64,000 nt of DNA from NCBI RefSeq assembly GCF_013359945.1, contig NZ_JABWCS010000201.1, forward strand, positions 1-64,000. The letters run 5' to 3'. This DNA comes from Paenibacillus agri (GTDB taxonomy: Bacteria > Bacillota > Bacilli > Paenibacillales > Paenibacillaceae). Position numbers and translations under genes: made by a program. The notes under the pieces are model-generated. The model was not told the origin of the DNA, searched no databases, and saw only the letters and a program-made list of their open reading frames with translations. Positions 9,576-20,658 of the stretch are shown piece by piece; the first letter of the stretch is position 1, and the number at the start of each line of letters is the position of its first letter.

Positions 9576-10430
9576 TCATATTCCATTGTTCTTTAAAAAA
9601 TTCAGCATCAGTTCTCCGATCTCAAGCGCATGTGTTTCCAATGCAAAGTGCCCTGTATCCAATAAATGAATCTCCGCTTCGGGTAAATCCTGTTTAAAAG
9701 CTTCGGCACCGGCCGGAATAAAGGATACGTCATTTTCCCCCCATACTGCCAATAAGGGCGGTTGATATTCTTGGAGATACTTTTGAAATTGCGGGTATAA
9801 TCTTACATTGCTTTGGTAATCGAAAATCAAATCTGATTGTTTTTCATCATTTCCCGCACGAGACATATAAGCAATATCAAGCGTATAGCCATCAGGAGAA
9901 ACTCTGTTGTCTTCTGTTCCTTGAACATATTGATTCTTAATCGTATCAGGTGCAAATGCTGTGTGATAACTTTCTCTTTTTTCTGGAGTCGGATTATTCC
10001 AGTACTCTTCTCGTGCTGCCCATTTTCCACCTAGTCCTTCACGATAAATGTTTCCATTCTGGCTTATTATTGCGGTTACACGCTCTGGACGGTGCATGGC
10101 GATACGAAAGCCTATCGGAGCTCCATAATCAAAGACGTATAACGCATATTTAGTCAGCATTAGTGTATCGATAAAAGACTCCATAACTTCAGTAATATGG
10201 TCAAATGTATACTGGAATGCTTCTCTGTCAGGTGATGATGTCTTCCCAAACCCCGGATAATCAGGAGCAATGACATAATAATCTTTCTCCAACACAGGGA
10301 TTAGTTCTCTGAACATATGACTAGCAGAAGGAAAGCCATGCAGCAATACAATGACTGGTTTATCCGGATTTCCCGCTTTGCGATAGAAGACCTCTAATCC
10401 TTCAACCTCTACTGAATGATAAGTCGTCAT
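9576..10430 (-). CDS. Alpha/beta hydrolase, haloalkane dehalogenase/epoxide hydrolase-like
   Basis: A 284-residue cytoplasmic hydrolase. The oxyanion-hole motif HGFP is at residues 31-34. The nucleophile elbow VFDYGAPIG places Asp at residue 101 instead of Ser, the arrangement known for haloalkane dehalogenases and epoxide hydrolases. GENDVSF (Asp234 region) and TGHFALE (His261) fit the remaining catalytic positions. The substrate is unknown. It stands alone between gene remnants and the DUF218 gene; SD AGGAGG precedes ATG. Confidence 0.85.
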   Translation of the reverse strand: MTTYHSVEVEGLEVFYRKAGNPDKPVIVLLHGFPSASHMFRELIPVLEKDYYVIAPDYPGFGKTSSPDREAFQYTFDHITEVMESFIDTLMLTKYALYVFDYGAPIGFRIAMHRPERVTAIISQNGNIYREGLGGKWAAREEYWNNPTPEKRESYHTAFAPDTIKNQYVQGTEDNRVSPDGYTLDIAYMSRAGNDEKQSDLIFDYQSNVRLYPQFQKYLQEYQPPLLAVWGENDVSFIPAGAEAFKQDLPEAEIHLLDTGHFALETHALEIGELMLNFLKNNGI

Positions 10431-10600
10431 ATAAACCTCCTAATTTTACTAATGATTATTCCCCACTTCTGGACAGATATGCACAATTTTAATAGCAGAA
10501 ATTCTATCTCTTCTATGATGATACATCGTTCTTGCAATCATGAATAATGCAAAAATAAGATACCGTGTATCTATTTCTAATATACCTGTCATGGATCAGT

Positions 10601-10661
10601 CAAAAAGAAAAGGCATTACCCTGAGCTTGTCCTGTAAAGGAACGCCCATAGATAATGCCTT
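10601..10661 (-). terminator. Probable terminator after the DUF218 gene
   Basis: AAGGCATTA and TAATGCCTT arms with a long loop, followed on the minus strand by TTCTTTTTG. The loop is large, so this is a moderate call. Confidence 0.5.
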
Positions 10662-10687
10662 CAAACTCATTTTTTCATTGCAAGTAG

Positions 10688-11833
10688 TTATCTTTGCAAC
10701 CCAGGATATTGCCAAATACCAGAAGTTCTAAGCAGGTCACGGTAAATAACGAGCTTTTCATCATTTGTTACTTTCTGTGCTTCTTCAAGAGACTTGTAAT
10801 CCAAATACACAGCATTCGTAAAGTTTCTGCTTGCTGCTTTGCCGTTCATTTTGCTATAGAAACTATCAGCTTCTTTAAAGACCGCGAGTGCTCTACGAAT
10901 GTGGCTTGCGCTGGTCACAATCGTAACGTCTTTCAGTCCTTCTCTTTCCAGAATGGCAGTAGAGAACAGACCGTTTTCAACGGTATCCGTAGATTTATTT
11001 TCAAGAATAATTCTATTCGGATTAACGCCTTGAGCAATCAACCACTGGCTCATGGCATCGGACTCTGTAACGCCTTGCTTTGGTACTCCGCCTGTAACAA
11101 TAATTTTAGAGTTCGGATATTTATTCACTACAGCCAGACCTGTTTTCAAACGCTCAATCAACGTCGGTTGCATCGTTCCGTCATCAGCAAGTGCATAACC
11201 CAGAATCACAATCGCATGATTTTTTGACTGTACATTTGCCGGAGGAGTTGTACTCAGTTTTTCATTAAATACCTTCTCTGTACGCTCTATTTTTTGCAGA
11301 TACTGATTGGTTTTCTGAGCATTGATCAGTTTCAGCTTTGCAATAGAAGCTTTGTACGTAGCCTCGTCTCCAGATGCCTTCGAATACACTCCGTTAAGCA
11401 GGTTTGCATTAAAGTTGCTAGGATCCAAATTCAAAATTTGTCTATACGTATGCAGAGCTTCTGGAACTTTCTTCTCAATAATTAGTGTAGAAGCGAGTGA
11501 GAACTTCAAATCCAGATCGAACGGGTCGAGGAGTGTTGCTTCTTTAAAAGCATTCTCTACAACATCATATTTCCCTTTAAGCGTAATGCCTTTGAAAATA
11601 TCCTTCTCGGACTGCTTAATATCACCGCCATGCCAGTAGTAATACATGGCCAGGTCCTTATATTGATTAATTCTCTCATAAGTCGGTTCATCATTTCTAA
11701 TCGGCTTTGCATTGGAGGTCTCTACTTCTGCAGCTCTTACTGGCGGTGCCATCGTTACGTACGCCGTTGCAAATGTAACTGTAGACATCGTAATGGCTAA
11801 CGCTAATGCTAGTTTCTTCTTTGTGTTCTTCAT
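10688..11833 (-). CDS. Secreted or anchored YdcF/ElyC-like (DUF218) protein with TPR-like region
   Basis: A 381-residue protein from the ATG at 11831-11833, chosen because GGGGGA precedes it by 4 bases; an in-frame ATG ten codons upstream lacks an SD. Residues 1-35 are a signal peptide (MKNTKKKLALALAITMS, cleavage near VRAAE). Residues about 60-190 resemble TPR helices (ALHTYRQILNLDPSNFNANLL). Residues about 210-360 are a DUF218 domain with IVILGYALADDG, IVTGGVPKQGVTESDAM, ILENKSTDTVENGLFS and VTSASHIRRALAVF. The family is linked to envelope metabolism (ElyC, SanA, YdcF), but its activity is uncertain. Confidence 0.85.
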   Translation of the reverse strand: MKNTKKKLALALAITMSTVTFATAYVTMAPPVRAAEVETSNAKPIRNDEPTYERINQYKDLAMYYYWHGGDIKQSEKDIFKGITLKGKYDVVENAFKEATLLDPFDLDLKFSLASTLIIEKKVPEALHTYRQILNLDPSNFNANLLNGVYSKASGDEATYKASIAKLKLINAQKTNQYLQKIERTEKVFNEKLSTTPPANVQSKNHAIVILGYALADDGTMQPTLIERLKTGLAVVNKYPNSKIIVTGGVPKQGVTESDAMSQWLIAQGVNPNRIILENKSTDTVENGLFSTAILEREGLKDVTIVTSASHIRRALAVFKEADSFYSKMNGKAASRNFTNAVYLDYKSLEEAQKVTNDEKLVIYRDLLRTSGIWQYPGLQR

Positions 11834-12030
11834 GTTGTCCCCCACGCCTTCATATTGCCTCATGTTTGATGAGGCTTGATCATTACTTGACTATGTAAAG
11901 TTAACACTGATTTATCAACGTAGAATGAAGACAGCGTAAATCTATTGTAAAGTCGTATAGTATAAATATTCCAGTATGTAAAGATGCGACTAGTGAAGTA
12001 ACCATATATTAAAGGAACAAACGATAAGGT

Positions 12031-12150
12031 TTGACAACATAGCTAAATAACTCACTATATTTATCGTTTCAATACCAATAAAGCGCCATACATTCAGTAT
12101 GCGCTCTGGGGGTGACCCCTGTGAGCGTGTCCGAAAGTATGACGCTTTTT
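12031..12150 (+). ncRNA. Candidate small RNA: promoter-like motif, three hairpins and T tract
   Basis: TTGACA (12031-12036) and TATATT (12056-12061, 19-bp spacer) precede three adjacent hairpins. The first, 12083-12104, has GCGCCATAC and GTATGCGC arms. The second, about 12104-12124, has GGGG and CCCC arms. The third, 12124-12146, has AGCGT and ACGCT arms and runs into TTTTT. No plus-strand gene follows, so a short untranslated RNA is possible. The suboptimal promoter spacing and lack of a known family keep this tentative. Confidence 0.3.
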
Positions 12151-12196
12151 GCACGGAAATTATTCCAAGATGGAATTGATGTCTTTATGAAAAATA

Positions 12197-12612
12197 TTAA
12201 AAAATCGTCGGAACCATTCCTCCATCCATGCGGATTGGAGAGCCTTTAAAGGCGGATGCATAAGGGCTGCATACAAATGTAGTGAGTCTGCCGATTTCAA
12301 TAGGCCTTATAAATCGTTGTATTTCCGATTGCGGCAGGTTTTTAATCATAAAGTCTTTCTCTTTTTCCGCAAAAGCCATCTCTTCATTAGGGTAGATTCC
12401 CTCAATGATTTGCTGTACATTCTCAGAGAGTGTCGGTCCTGGCATAATGGTATTGACGGTAACTTCTGTGCCTACAGTTAGCTTGGACAAGCTTTTGGAG
12501 AGCGATAGCAGCATTGATTTAGTCATACAGTATTGCGGCATTTGACCTGAAGGCCTATTCCTTTGGTCGATCCTGTCACTAAAGCTGTTTTCCCCTGTAA
12601 TCCCATATCCAT
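12197..12612 (-). pseudogene. Internally deleted short-chain dehydrogenase/reductase (SDR) gene
   Basis: The start is intact: AAAGGAG, then ATG at 12610-12612, giving LQGKTALVTGSTKGIGLQV with the SDR cofactor motif TGSTKGIG. The next sequence, in another frame, is the catalytic half beginning PQYCMTKSMLLSLSKSL (YxxxK Tyr and Lys) and ending IRMDGGMVPTIF. About 130 residues between the Rossmann start and the catalytic Tyr are missing, and the frame is shifted at the junction near 12541. The product cannot be a working enzyme. Confidence 0.85.
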
Positions 12613-12640
12613 ATCTACTCTACTCCTTTTTATTTGCATC

Positions 12641-12858
12641 TATATAAGACGAACTTAAAATCCTAACGTAAGACTCGGTCGTCACTACGGTGGAATGTTT
12701 GGACTTCCGGCCGCTGTTGTCTCCAGATTTCTTTCCAGTGTATCGCGGTTGCGGTTGAAATCTGGAGACAAAGGCGGTCGCTACCGCTCCTACAGTTCCA
12801 AACTTCCCCCTTCGCTCCTTCTCGTTTTTTGTTATTTTCTTTTTGTTCGTCTTATATA
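12641..12858. mobile_element. MITE-like element with 14-bp perfect terminal inverted repeats
   Basis: TATATAAGACGAAC at 12641-12654 is the exact reverse complement of GTTCGTCTTATATA at 12845-12858. The 218-bp interior also contains inverted copies of GTCTCCAGATTTC near 12718 and 12762. There is no transposase. An open frame across it is most likely incidental. Diverged similarity to 53088-53277 supports a dispersed non-autonomous repeat. The ends start with TA, compatible with IS630/mariner-type target duplication (inference). Confidence 0.65.
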
Positions 12859-12990
12859 ACGTCAAGCTAATTCGTAGTTTTATTTACAACAGCCTTGCGC
12901 TCCGGATAGGGACTATATTACGTTGTCTTGGGGATTCAGTAACTAGCATAGGATGCCAAAGATCTTGTTTAACACGCCAAATAATAAAAA

Positions 12991-13925
12991 TCAGTATATA
13001 GTAGCATTTTCGGATATCGAATTTGCACCTAAATGCTCTGCACGCCAATTGGAAGGAGTGTCATCTTCCCATATGCGGAAGGCACGGTAGAACGAATTCT
13101 GGTCCTCATATCCAATTAGAAAAGCAACTTCTTTAATATCGAGCGAGGGGTCTGCCAAATACTCCAGTGCCTGCTCGTGTTTTGCTTGTGTCAACAGAAG
13201 CTTGAAGCTCGTATTCTCGTCAGTAAGCCTGCGCTGCAAGATCCGATCACTCATATTGAGCTCTTTGGCGATGGAATGAATGTCTGGATGTCCCCGGTGA
13301 GACTGCGTTTCATGATCCATTTGACCTTCTCCGTGATGGAGCGACTGCCCTGATGCTCGCCCAGCGATTCGTTCAATACTGGCGTCAGGATCACCAGCAG
13401 CTCTTCGTTGTACGACAGAAAGGAAAGGTCTAAATCTTTTCGATGCAGTGTCAGCCGATTACTCTTCGCGCCAATCCGAACAGGACAGCCAAAATAAGCC
13501 TCAAGGGCTCGTAAATCACCCATTGCCTGCGTAAATTCAACCAGCTGCGCCGTCAAAGGTTGACCTGTGCCCCGGCGCCCGAGCTCCAGAAGATTTGCCA
13601 GCGTGATCCCAATCAGCAGCGGCGGACCAGATTGCTCGGTATACTGCCATTCCAGCTCGATTACACAGTGTTCTCCTTCCTCCGTGATACGCAAGCTTTC
13701 GGGCGGGCATAGTTGCTTGTAACGAGTCATTCGACTCAGCGCGTCACGATAGTCACGAGCATGGTAAGTCGCCAAGACGGATGGTGGGTACTTCGCAGTT
13801 TCATATACGGTCGCCAGTTCAATAATGCCTTTGGCAGTGTCACCAATAAGGTCAGAATAGGCCTGCCAGATCGCGAAATATTTGGTGGTAGTGACTACTG
13901 GTTCAGCAATAATGGTGAGCGGCAA
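12991..13925 (-). pseudogene. AraC-family regulator gene broken by a frameshift
   Basis: The first frame (TTG start at 13925) encodes an Arabinose_bd/OruR-like ligand domain to about residue 210. The second frame encodes an AraC double helix-turn-helix: DIHSIAKELNMSDRILQRRL, then DIKEVAFLIGYEDQNSFYRA. The two join at a run of four C (13292-13295, GGGG on the coding strand); one extra G would fuse them as SLTGGHPDIHSIAKEL. The cause is either a one-base deletion or a sequencing error. It starts 29 bp after the rifampicin phosphotransferase stop on the same strand. It may once have regulated the neighbouring, also broken, SDR gene. Confidence 0.8.
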
Positions 13926-13954
13926 TCCCGCTTTGCAAGATTACAAATTCACCC

Positions 13955-16567
<2,613 letters not shown>

Positions 16568-16599
16568 CTAACCATTCATTTGAGGAAAAAACATTTGAC

Positions 16600-16653
16600 A
16601 AGACTTTGGTCGGCATAGTAAGATTAATATATAAGATAGACTTTCTATGCCTA
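16600..16653 (-). promoter_or_regulatory. Inverted repeat in the leader of the rifampicin phosphotransferase gene
   Basis: On the minus strand GGCATAG and CTATGCC flank about 27 bp in the predicted 5' untranslated region. A 64-codon ORF (16658 to 16464) starts within it and overlaps the rph start out of frame. It could be an operator or part of a drug-responsive leader; known actinobacterial rifamycin-associated elements have a different sequence. Confidence 0.35.
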
Positions 16654-16679
16654 TTCATAAATTGAAAAGTTGCGATCAG

Positions 16680-16708
16680 ATTATATCATCTAGTCTGGTC
16701 ATGTGCAA
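16680..16708 (-). promoter_or_regulatory. Promoter of the rifampicin phosphotransferase gene
   Basis: On the minus strand TTGCAC (16703-16708), 17-bp spacer and TATAAT (16680-16685). The start site would fall near 16673, giving a leader of about 115 nt. Confidence 0.6.
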
Positions 16709-16711
16709 TAT

Positions 16712-16755
16712 AGAAAGAACCTGAATGAAAGATTCAGGTTCTTTCTTTGTTTTTT
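16712..16755. terminator. Strong hairpin between the kinase and rph genes
   Basis: AGAAAGAACCTGAAT and ATTCAGGTTCTTTCT are perfectly complementary. T-rich sequence follows on the plus strand. It ends the minus-strand kinase gene at 16773 and may work in both directions. Confidence 0.7.
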
Positions 16756-16772
16756 CGCTATCTTTAGTGCTT

Positions 16773-17867
16773 TCAAGAATCATATACCTCGCCTGCAGCT
16801 TCTTTCAAAGCATATTCAAAGGGCTCTTCACACGAGTAAATCTCATGAAAAAATCCCATGTACGGAATATCCTCCTCCATACATTTTATTAAATAGGACA
16901 ATGCCTCATCATACTCTGGCTCTTCACCGGCGTGCTGCATACACTCAAATGCATCTACTATATTTTCCAGCAGGTTTATTTGGATGAATAATGGTAGTTG
17001 ATCCAGCATCGCATCTCCAATATTGGTCTCGGATCGATATCCCTCGAGGCAGACTTTGAAATAATCATCCATAAACTCTTTACGTTTGTTGGCGTCTGTT
17101 TCAAACTGTATCCAGCCCACTCCGTTTCTCCAGATCGACGCCAGGTCACACATATACCAACAGAAACACGAATTATCAAAGTCATATACAGTGATTTGCC
17201 CGGTATCAAAATCGATATGATAATTCCCATCCCCGTAATCAAAATGAATCATACCATAGGATTCATTGCTTCGTTCCAATCCCTCCACTGTCGTAAGAAG
17301 CGCTACCAGCTTTTCCTTCAACCGAGATAAGGAATCGGGAATCAATTTTTCAATATATTCTGCGTTATATTTATCTAAAAAGCTATATCGGCGCTGGACT
17401 GGCGTATAACCTTTCGACAACTGATGCAATTTACCGAGAGTTTTACCGCAGTTATAATAATATTCGGTAATGGGAACGCCTTCCCGGTACTGGTAGTTAT
17501 TTTCCACCAGATGCTTACCCTTGGCTTTTTCAAACAGGCAGACAAAAAAAGTGTCATTATGATGAGTGATCTCTTCCAGCAGATTCCCCTTCCGGGAATT
17601 GATTACATTCGATACGCTGCCGCCATGCTCGAATAAATACCTGATGTACTGGACTTCGGCCAGAAAATCTTCCCGGCTCCTGTCATTCAAAAAGGCGATT
17701 CGGAGTATTTTGGCATCAGCGCCGTCTTTTTCATAGTTATAAGCGATATTCCGCCCTCCGTCATGTGGGTTAATCCGGCTGATCTCATAACCCTCCAAGC
17801 CATATAGCTCTGATACTAATGGAAGCAAATAGGTATCACCAATTTGAACAACTTCGTCATAAGTCAT
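16773..17867 (-). CDS. APH-fold phosphotransferase
   Basis: A 364-residue cytoplasmic kinase-like protein. The catalytic loop IHFDYGDGNYH places His208, Asp210 and Asn215 in the HxDxxxxN arrangement, and YDFDN (229-231) supplies the metal-binding aspartate. The N-lobe contains EKDGADAKILRIA, with Lys54 as the likely ATP-binding lysine. Such proteins phosphorylate aminoglycosides, homoserine, choline or related alcohols. The neighbouring rph fits a resistance theme, but the substrate cannot be read from sequence. Confidence 0.8.
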   Translation of the reverse strand: MTYDEVVQIGDTYLLPLVSELYGLEGYEISRINPHDGGRNIAYNYEKDGADAKILRIAFLNDRSREDFLAEVQYIRYLFEHGGSVSNVINSRKGNLLEEITHHNDTFFVCLFEKAKGKHLVENNYQYREGVPITEYYYNCGKTLGKLHQLSKGYTPVQRRYSFLDKYNAEYIEKLIPDSLSRLKEKLVALLTTVEGLERSNESYGMIHFDYGDGNYHIDFDTGQITVYDFDNSCFCWYMCDLASIWRNGVGWIQFETDANKRKEFMDDYFKVCLEGYRSETNIGDAMLDQLPLFIQINLLENIVDAFECMQHAGEEPEYDEALSYLIKCMEEDIPYMGFFHEIYSCEEPFEYALKEAAGEVYDS

Positions 17868-18041
17868 AACATTTCCCCTTTAGCTAATCATTTGTTAAAA
17901 CCTAATTCTTTTGAACTATATGTATATTTTACTAACAAATTCCGGTAAATGGGATAGTAGAAAACAATTAAAATTGATTGATCCTGTTCGCGAGAATCAC
18001 CTGACACCCAGCAACGAACAGTTAAACACCACTCTTTATAC

Positions 18042-18081
18042 AAAAAAGTCACATCAGATATTATTCTAATGTGACTCTATA
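18042..18081 (-). terminator. Intrinsic terminator of the ecfA1-ecfA2-ecfT operon
   Basis: AGTCACATTAGA and TCTGATGTGACT arms followed on the minus strand by TTTTTTG, about 30 bp after the ecfT stop. Confidence 0.85.
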
Positions 18082-18111
18082 ATACGCTTAGCTTAATTGT
18101 TCTTTTGCAAC

Positions 18112-18900
18112 TCAGAGATAAAGGATTAGCGATACAAAAGCAAGCGTTAGTCCGCCAGCGACATAATCCACCTGCGCGAAATTCAGCTCCTTATAGGATG
18201 TCCGGCCCCTTCCATCCCCGTAAGCTCTTGCATCGATCGCTAAAGTCAGTTGCTCCGCCCGCTGAATCGTTGTAACGAATAACGGAATCAGTATTGAAGT
18301 ATAAGCAACGATCTTCTTGTAGCCTTTGGTATACGTAGTGTCATATCCTCTAGCCTTACGAGCCAGCATAATGCGATCAAGCTCTTGAATGATCGTTGGA
18401 ATAAACCGGATGGCAAGCACGATCATCAGTGCAAAAGCTTCGACTGGAACACCTAAGCGGGACAGCGGTTTAAGCAGTTTTTCAAGACCCTTCGCCAGAT
18501 CCAGCGGTTTGGTTGTTAACGTGAGCACCGAAGCAAGTAAGATCAGCAATATCATTCTCCAAACAATAAAGCTGCCGTTCTTTATCCCTTCTAGGGTCAC
18601 TTTTAGAAAGAAGCCAGGCCAGAGTGGCGTTCCATCCGTCAGCAAGACATGATACAAAAAGGTGAAGGAAAGAATGAAGAGAATTGGCTTTAATCCTCTG
18701 AAGACCATTACAACCGGCAATTTAGCGGTCAGGATTAACCCTGCCACCAGGACAGTTGTCGCAATATATCCGGCAAATGTTTTAAGCAAAAGAAAACTAA
18801 TCATGATGGCAAGGATACTCAATAGTTTAGTTCGGGGATCCAGCCGGTGAATGACTGAGCCAGTATCTGCATATTGACCCAGTATGATTTTATCCATCAT
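18112..18900 (-). CDS. ecfT: ECF transporter transmembrane component EcfT
   Basis: A 262-residue membrane protein with five to six helices. DPRTKLLSILAIM near residue 22 and the coupling segments LARKARGYD and LAIDARAYGDGRGR carry the two Ala-Arg-x signatures that contact the ATPases in EcfT proteins. It links EcfA1/EcfA2 to a substrate-binding S component, here most likely BioY. Its start overlaps the ecfA2 stop by 11 bp, indicating translational coupling. Energy-coupling factor modules can also serve other S components in the cell. Confidence 0.92.
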   Translation of the reverse strand: MMDKIILGQYADTGSVIHRLDPRTKLLSILAIMISFLLLKTFAGYIATTVLVAGLILTAKLPVVMVFRGLKPILFILSFTFLYHVLLTDGTPLWPGFFLKVTLEGIKNGSFIVWRMILLILLASVLTLTTKPLDLAKGLEKLLKPLSRLGVPVEAFALMIVLAIRFIPTIIQELDRIMLARKARGYDTTYTKGYKKIVAYTSILIPLFVTTIQRAEQLTLAIDARAYGDGRGRTSYKELNFAQVDYVAGGLTLAFVSLILYL

Positions 18901-19750
18901 GTTGAATACCCCTTGCCTGCCAGACTGATCTAACCTGCTGCATAATGTCCTCTTCTCTGCAACTGACTGGTTCGATAATACGGCCGGACAATTCCTCGAT
19001 CAGCTTGAGGAGCTGTACAGGCTCCGGCAAAGGCAGCCCTGCTTGCTCCATGAACGCTGTATGTTGTAAAAAAAGATCATTCGCACTCATCTGTACCAAT
19101 AAACGTCCCCTATTAAAGATCATAACCTCATCTGAGTATTCAGCTACATCTTCCATCTGATGAGAGATGAAGATCACCGTTCGATTCTTTGTCCGCTGCC
19201 ATGCTCTGATTTCCTCAAGAAGCGCAATCCTGCTTAAAGGATCAAGTCCAGCGGTCGGTTCATCCAGAATAAGCAACTCGGGATCTGCAATAAGCACCGA
19301 AGCAATGGCAACACGCCGCTTTTGTCCCCCGCTGAGCTGGTATGGAGACGCGTCCAGAAGGTCTGACGAGAGCCCCATTTGATGCATCACAGATTCGATT
19401 TCAGCCTTCGTATCCCCAGTGTGACCTTTTTTTATTTTCTGAGCGAAGGCCAGCTCTTTATAAACAGTCGTTTCAAAGATTTGCTGTTCCGGATTCTGAA
19501 ACACATAGCCAATTTGTGGAACCACCCTCATATTCCCTTTGCTGTCCCGCGGAAGCGGCTGTTGGTTATACGTATATTCACCACTGAATGAAGGAATCAG
19601 ACCTTTTATAAGCTTGGCAAAAGTGGACTTACCGGCCCCGTTGTGACCTATGACAGAGATCCACTTCCCCTCCTGAAGTGTACAACTCAACGATTGTAGA
19701 ACCTCTCTGCCGTTCATACTTACACTTACATCCTTTAATGCATAGACCAT
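18890..19750 (-). CDS. ecfA2: ECF transporter ATPase EcfA2
   Basis: A 286-residue ABC ATPase from ATG at 19748-19750. A TTG eight codons upstream is also in frame, but it overlaps the SD-like AAGGAG. Walker A GHNGAGKSTFAK, Q-loop QNPEQQIFETTV, signature LSGGQKRRVAIAS, Walker B LLILDEPTAGLDP and switch His in FISHQME are all present. It couples ATP hydrolysis to EcfT movement. It overlaps ecfA1 upstream and ecfT downstream, so the three genes form a tight operon. Confidence 0.92.
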   Translation of the reverse strand: MVYALKDVSVSMNGREVLQSLSCTLQEGKWISVIGHNGAGKSTFAKLIKGLIPSFSGEYTYNQQPLPRDSKGNMRVVPQIGYVFQNPEQQIFETTVYKELAFAQKIKKGHTGDTKAEIESVMHQMGLSSDLLDASPYQLSGGQKRRVAIASVLIADPELLILDEPTAGLDPLSRIALLEEIRAWQRTKNRTVIFISHQMEDVAEYSDEVMIFNRGRLLVQMSANDLFLQHTAFMEQAGLPLPEPVQLLKLIEELSGRIIEPVSCREEDIMQQVRSVWQARGIQHDG

Positions 19751-20532
19751 AAGTTGGTGATCGTCTCCTTCCAATCAGAACCTAAGGGGACATCTAATCC
19801 CAGTGTCTGATGCAGCCTCACAGCAAAAGGAGGAACCAACTGGTCAGTCAGGGACACGCTGTTGAATAAGGCTGACGGAGTACCGTCAAAACGGATACTC
19901 CCATTACTTAGCAGCAGAACCCGATCCGCTGACAGAATCTCATCCATGTGGTGAGTAATATGAATGATCGTCAAGCCTGATTGATGAAGGGTGCGCATCA
20001 CCTCAAGGATGTCTTTTCTCTCCTGCGGATCAAGCATGGAAGTAGCCTCATCGAATACCAGGATAGACGGACGCATGGCCAGAATGGCCGCAATCGCCAC
20101 CCGTTGTTTCTCGCCTCCTGACAGCTGATGCGGCATCGCGTCCAAATAATCTTCCATACGGACAGCTTGCAAAGCCCCTTCTACCCTAGGCATCATTTCT
20201 TCTCTTGGGATGCGAAGGTTCTCCAATCCGAACACGACTTCATCGAGAACGGTTGTCGTAATAAACTGATCTTCAGGATTCTGAAAGACCAGTCCAACCT
20301 GCTCACGAATCTTTTTCAAATCCACATGCTGAAGGGTATTCAACTGATTAAGTCTTACTTGTCCTTTCCTCGGCAGTAGCAATCCGTTGATCAACTTGGC
20401 AAGTGTGGATTTCCCGCTTCCGTTCCCTCCGACGATGGCGACAAATTCTCCTTCTTGAACTTCGAAGCTCACATCTTGAATGATGGGATGCTCTCGGCGG
20501 TAATGATAATTAACTTGATCAAAAACAAGCAT
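19735..20532 (-). CDS. ecfA1: ECF transporter ATPase EcfA1
   Basis: A 265-residue ABC ATPase from ATG at 20530-20532, preceded by AAGGGAG. The longer frame to 20619 would start without an SD inside the upstream hairpin. Walker A GGNGSGKSTLAK, Q-loop QNPEDQFITTTV, signature LSGGEKQRVAIAA, Walker B ILVFDEATSMLDP and ITHHMDE are complete. With EcfA2 and EcfT it forms the energy-coupling module, here beside bioY instead of only at the usual ribosomal-protein locus (context inference). Confidence 0.92.
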   Translation of the reverse strand: MLVFDQVNYHYRREHPIIQDVSFEVQEGEFVAIVGGNGSGKSTLAKLINGLLLPRKGQVRLNQLNTLQHVDLKKIREQVGLVFQNPEDQFITTTVLDEVVFGLENLRIPREEMMPRVEGALQAVRMEDYLDAMPHQLSGGEKQRVAIAAILAMRPSILVFDEATSMLDPQERKDILEVMRTLHQSGLTIIHITHHMDEILSADRVLLLSNGSIRFDGTPSALFNSVSLTDQLVPPFAVRLHQTLGLDVPLGSDWKETITNLWSMH

Positions 20533-20567
20533 TTGTGTTGCTCCCTTCGTTACTTCGAAGCCGAGAA

Positions 20568-20607
20568 AAAGCCCTCCAGCTCGGTAGTAACCAGTCTGGA
20601 AGGCTTT
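20568..20607 (-). terminator. Hairpin between bioY and ecfA1 (partial terminator)
   Basis: AAAGCCTTCCAG and CTGGAGGGCTTT arms followed by TTCTC on the minus strand. The short T tract suggests partial read-through, so bioY could be made in excess over the ATPases. Confidence 0.6.
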
Positions 20608-20658
20608 GGCTTTCGCCAAAGTGTAATCATATTGATGAGGACTATTGGAGCAATGATA

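Noticed and set aside
12620-12865. An 81-codon minus-strand frame spanning 12620-12865.
   Set aside because: It lies almost wholly inside the MITE-like element and its product is basic, low-complexity and without SD; it follows from the repeat.
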